From positions 136,339,255-136,403,254 of the forward strand of contig CP092864.1 in NCBI GenBank assembly GCA_030710605.1: 64,000 nt of DNA, written 5' to 3'. Position numbers and translations under genes: made by a program. Source of the DNA: Cordylochernes scorpioides (Eukaryota; Arthropoda; Arachnida; Pseudoscorpiones; Chernetidae). Numbering within the stretch: the stretch's first letter is position 1; every line of letters starts with the position of its first letter. The notes under the pieces were generated by a model. It ran no database searches, was not told the DNA's origin, and saw only the letters and a list, made by a program, of their open reading frames with translations. This document shows positions 51,201 to 60,200 of this stretch, piece after piece.

Positions 51201-54200
51201 ATTTAAAAAAATGAAGATTTCTTTGCTAGATATGAAACCAAATTTTTGAGGAATATGTTAAAGCAGAAAAAAATAACAGACTTCTTCAAGTAAGCCTTTG
51301 TATCCTATATTGTAATATAATATTTATTTATATAAAATATATTGTTATACCTTTTAAAATATTATTAATAAAGTTTTTATTTAATTTTTATATATAAGTT
51401 TAACTTTTCTTGGATTTTTTTGACATATGGGGGGCAGGTTGCATTTATACTAATTAAATTATCAGAGGAACTGATCAAAAAGGCAATATTTTCACATGAT
51501 TTTGTTTTTATTTTAATATACAGCTTTAATATATAGAAATAGGTTAATTTAGGGGGAAAAAAGCAGCCAATATTAAGAGGTAGCCTTTTTTTTTTTTTTT
51601 TTTTGCGCATGCCCTTTAATTATATCCTCAAAAAAAAATTAAATACCCAAACCGTGGCTATAGTGAACCGTGGCTATAGTGAACCAAAAGTCCCGTCCCA
51701 ATGGGGTTCACTATAGAGGGGTTTTACTGTATTAAGAAAAAAAAAAAGGCATCTTCTTATCATGCAACTGAAATTTGTTGATGGCTTGCGCCATCTATCA
51801 GAATAAATATCAACTATTCGTTGATTTTTAATTATTCCAGAATTGGTCAAATACCTATTCTTTATTAATCAGTTGCATTTCAGTTGCACAATAAGGAGAT
51901 GCCTCTTTTTATTATTAATAAGGTAACAAGCCCAAAAATCCAAATAAATACACTCATAGACATATTTAATACATATTGAATCTTTAGAATTTGTTTTGAT
52001 AAAAGAGATTCAGAATAGCTAAATACGCTCATGGACAAAACTTAAGGAAGTGTAAAGCCTTTGATGCCACTAATCATCTAATTTTTTTTTTGGAGACAGA
52101 TGCAATTTTGTTCACACTTGGTTATCCATTGTCTTCAATAAAGGTCACTGTAATATCTTTCAGAGTTATTGTCTGAATTCCGATATACATGCTAAAAGGT
52201 ACAACTTCCTTAAGTTTTGTCCATGAGTGTATCTTTCAGAGTTATTGTCTGAATCTCGATATACATGCTAAAAGGTACAACTTCCTTATGTTTTGTCCAT
52301 GAGTGTATCTTTCAGATTTATTGTCTGAATCCCGATATACATGCTAAACCAAACGGAGCCCTGGCATATTTTTAAATGCAAAGTCTAACTGCTTATCACA
52401 TGGGTGAACATGTGGTGCTCTTACAGTAAAAGCAGTTGCCTACTTCTACCCAACATGATTATCATGGCCTGTACCATGTGTACTAGGGATAAGAAAAAAA
52501 AACATGCTAAAAGATAAAAGTTTTGCCCATGAGTGTATATATAGTATTTGGATTGGGTGATGTTACTTTATTTCACAATTCTGTGTTATTTTCATGGATA
52601 ATTACCGACACAAATGTGGTCTTTTTCCTCAGGTACAAATCCCATGTCGCACTCGCAACGATAACCTCCAGGATAGTTGATGCATTGTCCGTTGTCGCAG
52701 AGAGCTGGGTTAATGCTGCACTCATCAATATCTGCCAACAAGATCATCAGTTTCTGAGCCGTCACAAAGTGTGGAATACTTCACCTCTGCAGGAGAGACC
52801 ATCCCCTGTAAAGCCTTCATCGCAGGCACATTTGAAAGAACCCTCTGTGTTGATACAGGCTGCGTCCGTGTCACATCCACCATTGTCTCGAAGACATTCG
52901 TTGATATCTGCAACAATATTGCTCTTCTCAACATGGTTAAGTAGACAATTTGACAATTAAAATAATTTTATTGATATTTTATCAATACATGCAAAAGTGA
53001 ACAGTCTGCACTATTTTAAAATGATAATTATATACAGTAGAACCTCCCTGTAAAGGACATCACCTAATTGCAGAGCCAAAGTGTCCTTTAGGGAGAGGTG
53101 TCCTCTTACCGGAGAGTTGCTAAATTGTAAAAATGGTAATTTTCCAAATGAAAACTGTCCTTTGTGAACCCGCTAGCAGGGTGTCCACTAAAGGGAGGTT
53201 CTACTGTATATATATATATATATGCATAACACTATGTACAATGAATATGGCGCCTCTACCACCACTGCAGAGTTTGGTAGATAATCAACAGCGGGTCTCC
53301 AATGACACCGCAAATGGTTAAGTAGATAAGGCACAATTTGGATTTTAGATTATAAACAAAAGATAATAAGACCAAATCCAAATAAATAAATAGTGTGTGA
53401 TGTTTTGATAACAACATTGTTACCAAATATCACACAGAATTTAAACACAAGGTAATAAGACCATATCCAAATAAATAAATAGTGTGTAAATTTTGGTCTT
53501 ATTACCTTATGTTTATAAACTACTAGCCAAATGACCCGGGCAACGCCCGTGTTTTACCCGATTAAATGTTTTGATTCAAATACTATTTGTTACAATTATA
53601 ATTTGGCGCCTTAAATAAATGCATATGTTAGTTAATAACTATAGCCTATGTGCTTTATCTGTCTATGTACTGTTGGCTTCCGTAGGCGTCTCTTACTGGG
53701 AAAAAGAAAGAGAGGATTCCATTTGGTTATTATCTAATATATGCATTTATTTAGGGAGCGACCCGCTCCAACACAATAGTTACAAAGACGAAATGGCGAG
53801 TGGGGGGGGGGCAAAGGTGGCGTGACCGTAGCCAACCAATAGGAGAGCGCCATTCCAAAAAAAAAGCAAACGGTGACAGATATGAAAACTGAAGAATTAA
53901 GAGATGAAGAACGCATGACGCTCGTAACTGTATATAGAATAATCCAAATTGTGCATTATCACACACTATTTATTTATTTAGATTTGGTCTTATTACCTTA
54001 TGGTTTAGTAGAGAAATATACAATTTAACTTCTTCTTTAATTCAACACCACAAGAGATCCGAATTTTTCAGTTGAATTAAAGTGTCAGTGTTGAATTATA
54101 ATTATATATATATATATTTTTTTTTATTATCCCCTAATGTATAGTTATAAAAGTCATAAAGATAAATTTCATAGATTTTAAAGTGTTGAATTATAGTTGG

Positions 54201-57200
54201 TTAAGCTAAACTAAAAATATCCTTATTAGGATTTGAAAAAAATGGTTGAATTAAAATAGGTGTTAAATTAAAGACAGTTAAATTGAAGAGGTTATACTGT
54301 ACCTTACTTTTCTAAATTTTTGATAAAAATAGGTGTCAAATTTATATATATAGTAGTACCTCTATTAGAGGACACAAGCATAACAGCCTAATTCAATAAT
54401 ATAGCGTTATGAAATATTAACTGGGAGGGTTCACCACTGATGAGCTAGGTTCTCTCATTAATTTATCATTGCAACTTTGCCTTTGCCGGTCCCAAGCCCG
54501 GATGAAAAAGGAGGAGGGAGAGCAGTAACAAGCTCACTAAAAAAACCTGGGTTCAGCTGGCCCGGCTGATAGTACCCTGTAAGGGCTCCTAATCCAGGGA
54601 TACAGGATGAGCAGCGTTTGTACTCCATGTTAGGAGCAGCTGCACATGGCGTCTGTTCCTCATGTCAGAGGCGGCCATTTCTTTTTGAGCTAAGTCGGCC
54701 TGCCACTGAGTAGTGCTCCCAGTCTAAATGACAATGGCAGACACATTCTACTTCACCCAGTGTGGAGATAAGAAAGAAGAAGAAAAAGAAGATATGTGTC
54801 AAAAAGAGTTCAAATTTGTCTTATATGTAAAAAAGGGTTCAGACAATATGTATATAAGACCACAATAATCTCCTTTTTTTTTTTTTTTTTAAAGAATATT
54901 TAAAGGTTATTTTATTTCTTATATATTCAAAATATTATATATATATAATACTAAAATTATTATATTAAAAATAATATAATAAATATATAGAATGTCGTTA
55001 AATTTTGAAATTTATAAAAGTTGATTTGGTTGTCCATATTGGTAATGGAAGAAATACAAGTCGGGGAGACTAGCTTCTTTTATAAGAGGACGATCGTACA
55101 AGTTTTCGGGCAAGATGTCTTTCTTATAAAAAATTTTTTTTACTCATTAAAGGACATCTTGCCTGAAAGCTTGTACAATCAAACTCTTATAAAAGAAACT
55201 CTTCTCTCCGACTTGTTTCTTCTTCAATATGTGTGTAAGTTTGACTTACCTCTGCAGGTTTGTCCATCTCCTCTGAAGCCGGGCTTACACTTGCAGTCAT
55301 AGGACCCGACAGTGTTGATGCATTCAGCGTTCACATCACAGACGGCAGTTCCCATTTCACATTCATCTTCATCTAACAGCAAACACACATGTTGTGTGAT
55401 CTGGTTACATGCGTGTTTGTGTTTATACCTTTGCATGCAGGATCATCTGGAGGTTTAGATGAGAAGCCGGGGTTACAGTGGCAGATGTAGGAACCAGGGG
55501 TGTTGGAGCAGATACCACTATGGCAGATATGGGGGGTGACGCTGCATTCGTCTATATCTGGGCACCCACAAAACTTTTTCAATAGGACAACACAAAGCTG
55601 ATGTAGAGAATTATAATGAATGAAGACTGCAAGAATTTCACTACATATTACAAGGTAATAAGAACAAATGCCTGCAGGAATTGAAATCTAATGCTGCACA
55701 TGACTGGTACAGAGCAGGAGGGACAAGCACTGGTTCTGTCTTCCCAAGAGAACAGCAATCTTTGATTTCCAGACTTAAGTCTTGTTATCTACGGACTATA
55801 ACTTTCCAGAATGGTTGCAAGGTTTTCCCACTATGTACTAAGTGTCAACCTGCAACCCCAAAACACAATATTTACTCTATTGATTCATCCATTGATGAGC
55901 TCTACTCTTCCCTGGCAGACACCATCAAAAGACTCAAGCTTATCCTCTTGTGCCAAGATTACACAAGTTCCATGCTCCTCGAGCTATTTTATGATAAGCA
56001 GCTGCCTCTATCAAAGGTCCTGTTTAGTGCATCTAATGCAAGCCAAAATATGTTCTGGAGCTGCAGGTGCCAAGCTATAATTTGGACAAGTGGGGTAGAT
56101 TTTGTTATTTTCTATTTTCAATAGCTTGAAATAGCCTGTTCTAAATCTTGTTAGTGTTGTTTGATGCTGTTTATTTCTGAAATATTAAAAACAGATGTAA
56201 AATAATATTTAAAAAACTGTTTTGTAGCTGCATTCCTAAACTTTAATATCAGAAAAAAGAGATAAATATAAGGTAATAAGACCAATTCCAAATACATAGG
56301 TGGTGTGTGACAGACAAAAGTACTGAATAAGAAAAAAATTACTGAATTACTGAATGAGTATGATACAAGAAAATAAGACCTAATCCAAATATTTTAAAAG
56401 TGTGTGACGTTTCGGCAACAGCATTGTCACCATCATCAGACAAGAATAAAACTTGTTCAAGAATTTAGTCTTGTCTGATGATGGTGAAAATGCTGTTGCC
56501 GAAACGTCACACACTATTAAATTATTTGGATTAGGTCTTATTTTCTTATATTATAATCTATATTCCAAATTGTGCTTTATCATACTGAATGAGTACTTTT
56601 GTCTAAAGATGGTAACAATGCTGTTATCGAAACATCACACTATTTAATTATTTATATTTGGTCTTGTTTCCTTGTGTTTATAATCTATAATCTAAATTAT
56701 GCCCTATCAGATAAGAGAGATGTTAAAGTGTGAAGTAACACAAGGAGAATACAAAGATGGTAGAATAGAAGAGTAAAGGAACAGCCTACCTACACAGGTT
56801 TTCCCGTCAGGGGATGGCATGACCCCGTTGGTACAATGGCAGCTGTAGGATCCCAGGGTATTGGTGCATTTACCACCTTTGCATATGTCCAGCTTGCACT
56901 CATCCAAATCTGTAACCATGCACTCTTGGTGATGACATTTTTTTTAATAGAGGAAGTTAGACATGACTAAGTCTGACTGTCACCTCCATGTGGTGGATAA
57001 GGGAATATATAGGGGATCGGTGGAAGGATGGTCTGAACCGTTAGGTTTCGACCGTTAGGACCCAGGTTCAATTCCCGCATTGGGCACTTTTTTTCTTATT
57101 AAAAAAAAAAAGAAAATGCTCCAATGGCCCCCGATTTTTGAAAAAGTCCAACCCCACTTAAGTTTTGTCCATGAGTGTATATTTCAGAGTTATTGTTTGA

Positions 57201-60200
57201 ATCCTGATATACATGCTCAAGGTACAACTTCCTCAAGTTTTGTCCATGAGTATTTATTGAACAATCACGCAACAACCTCCATGAAAGGAGACTCATGCTG
57301 ACATGATACCTCTATACAAAGGACAGTTTACATCACCAAATAAACCATTTTTACTAATTGGTTGCACTCCGGTAAGAGGATGCCTATCTTTAATGAACAC
57401 CTTAGCTATGCAACTAGGTGTTGTTCTTTACAGATAGGTATTTCTACTCTATAAGCAACAAGAAAATAATAAAGATGGCATACATAAATAGCTAGACTGC
57501 TATTATCAAAATTCTAAAACTGAAAAATTCCAAACAATTCTTCTAAAAAAAGTGATTGCCTCTTAAAGAGACACTACCTCAATGATCAAAACTATTTGGT
57601 CATTCAATAAAGAGACAAGTTGGGGGGTCAGTGGAAGGATGGTCTAAACTATTGGTTTTCGACCGCTACAACCCGGGTTCGATTCCCGCATTGGGCACTT
57701 TTTTCTGATAAAAAAAAAAAATGCTCCAATGGCTCCCGATTCTTGCAAAAGTCCAACCCCCCAGCGAGTGTAAGTAACCAAAAGGGGCTCTGGTACATTT
57801 GTAAGTGCAAAGTCGAACTCTTTTCACATGTGTATACATGTGGTGCACTTACAGTAAAAGCAGTCATCTTCTTCTACCCACCATGATTATCATGGCCTGT
57901 ACTACATGTATTAGAAAGAGACACTACCTCAATGATCAATACTATGTTCCTTTTCTATAAAGAGCCAATTTATTACACAAGGAGAGAAAGTAGTAAACAA
58001 TATCTTCTTACAAAAGTTGTTGAAAGAACTTACCTCCACATGATATACCATCAGGCAACAACATGAAACCAGGTTTACAGTCACACTTGTAACTCCCAGC
58101 TGTGTTGACACATATATCCTGGCAGTTGGCATTGCGGTTGTCACATTCATTGATATCTGGACAAACATTAGAGTTCATTTAAACAAAAACAGAAAGGAGA
58201 CAAATATGTATTGATTCACAGATATTTGCTAGATGTCCAAAATTCTATTTAAAAATAAAGGTTATTTTTGTGAGAGGCACATTTTGAATTTTCAAGAAAT
58301 TGGTATTTCAATATTTCACTGGAGACCTTTTTAGGTGATATCCTATTATACTCTACTTTGGTGGCAATGTTTCCAAGTACATAATCATTTATATGGGATA
58401 TATACATAGCATTTATATGGGAAGTTGAAACTATTTTACAGAGTGTATGTTTCATTTCAAATAAAATAATTTTCTACTGCCATTACATTTAACTCCACCT
58501 TTGCTGGTCCCAAGCCCATATGAAAAAATAGGAGGGAGAGCAGTAACAAGCTTGCTAAAAAACCTGGGTTCAGCTGGCCCGGCTGATAGTACCCTGTAAG
58601 GGCTCCTAATCCAGGGATACAAGATGAGTCTGTACTCCATGTTAGAAGCGACTACACATGGCGTCTGTTCCTCATGTCAGAGGCAGCCATTTCTTTTGGT
58701 GCTAAGTCGGCCAGCCACTGAGTAGAGCTCCCAGTCTTAATTGACAAAAGCAGACGCATTCTACTTCACCCAGTCATGATTGTTGTCAACTCTACATGCT
58801 TGATACCCTAATATGATTGAATGAAGATAAGAAAGAAGAAGATTATTACATTTATAACAAAAAAAAAAAATGAAGGGCCTGACTCATCAGTGGGGAACCC
58901 TCCCAGAAGCTTCGTCAGTTTAATCTTCCATACTGTACTGGGAGGATTCACCACTGATGAACCAGATCCTCTCAATATTTTTATCATTGCAATAAAAGCA
59001 GTAAAAAATTATTTTACTTGAAAAGAAACGATGCACTGTAAAATAGTTTCAATTTACCAAAACAGATGACCGCTAATACATCTTGTTTAATTTATGTTTA
59101 AAATAGCATTTATATGTTAATTTTAAATATCATCTTTTCATTGTAATTTTTTGCATAATCATCTATATTAATTGTAGGCACTATGCACCTATGTATTTGA
59201 TAATGATGTCAATAAATATTTTTTAATTGTCACTATATCTATGAGCAGCATGCTTAACTTTATATTATGTTGATGTTGTTTCTTATCTTCTTCTGTAAAA
59301 ATTACACGAATTCCATGAGTTATGCTCCTCGAGCTGTTTTATGATAAGCAGCGGCCTCTCCTAAAGGTCCTATTCAGCACATCTAATGCAAGCTAAAATG
59401 TGTTCTGGAGTTGCAGGTGCCCCAAGCTATATTTTGGGCAAGTGGTTTATATTTTATTATTATTTTCTATCTTTAATGGCTTGAGATGGCCTGTTTTAAA
59501 TCTTGTTACTGTTGTTTGGTGCTGTCTGAGGTTCAGAGCTCCACCTTGGTCCACTCCATTGCACCAGCTGTGCTTATATAGTATCTTCTAGTTCTTGTTT
59601 TTTATTTGGTTAATGTCTTTATTTCTTTAAAAGTAAATTTATTATTCCAAGTGGCAAAGGTTCTCTTGTGGCCTTTTTTTTTTTTGAAAGCACATCAGCA
59701 ATGTAGTTCAACTACAAGTACAATAAAACTAACAGTTTATGCACCAATTTTAAACAGAACAGGTGTCGCTATGATAAGAATTGAAACATGCACACATGTA
59801 GAAATATAATTCAATTTTACACATTGTCATAGCCACATACACACATAAGACATTAAGCATATGATCTCTAAAAAAGTCACACAATTCATGATTGGGTACA
59901 ATTGGGATTATAGGTTAAAAACACAAGGTTTAAGACCAAATTCAATACACATTATTAATTTATTTGGATTTGGTCTTATTACCTTATGCTTTTAAATCTA
60001 ATATCCAAATTGCACCTAATCATTTTTGATAGACTTCGATGGACCTAAGAAATTATTATTACTATGTAAACCAGTGCATGCAAGTAACCAAATGGAATTT
60101 TGGCACACTTGAAGAGAAAAAGTCAAACTGCTTTTCACATGTGTAGATATGTGGTGCACTTTCAGTAAAAACAGTCGCCAACTACTATCCGCCATGATTA

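Larger units (their letters stand above)
56265..56705. repeat. Cluster of HHR-A copies
   Basis: Three nested or adjacent copies: a fragment at 56265-56360, a palindromic pair at 56365-56590, and a plus-strand half copy at 56590-56705 with a mutated core (CTAAAGA). Confidence 0.75.

Noticed and set aside
52523-52960. 145-codon plus-strand frame
   Set aside because: It runs antisense through two fibrillin exons and their 53-bp intron; the minus strand explains the lack of stops.
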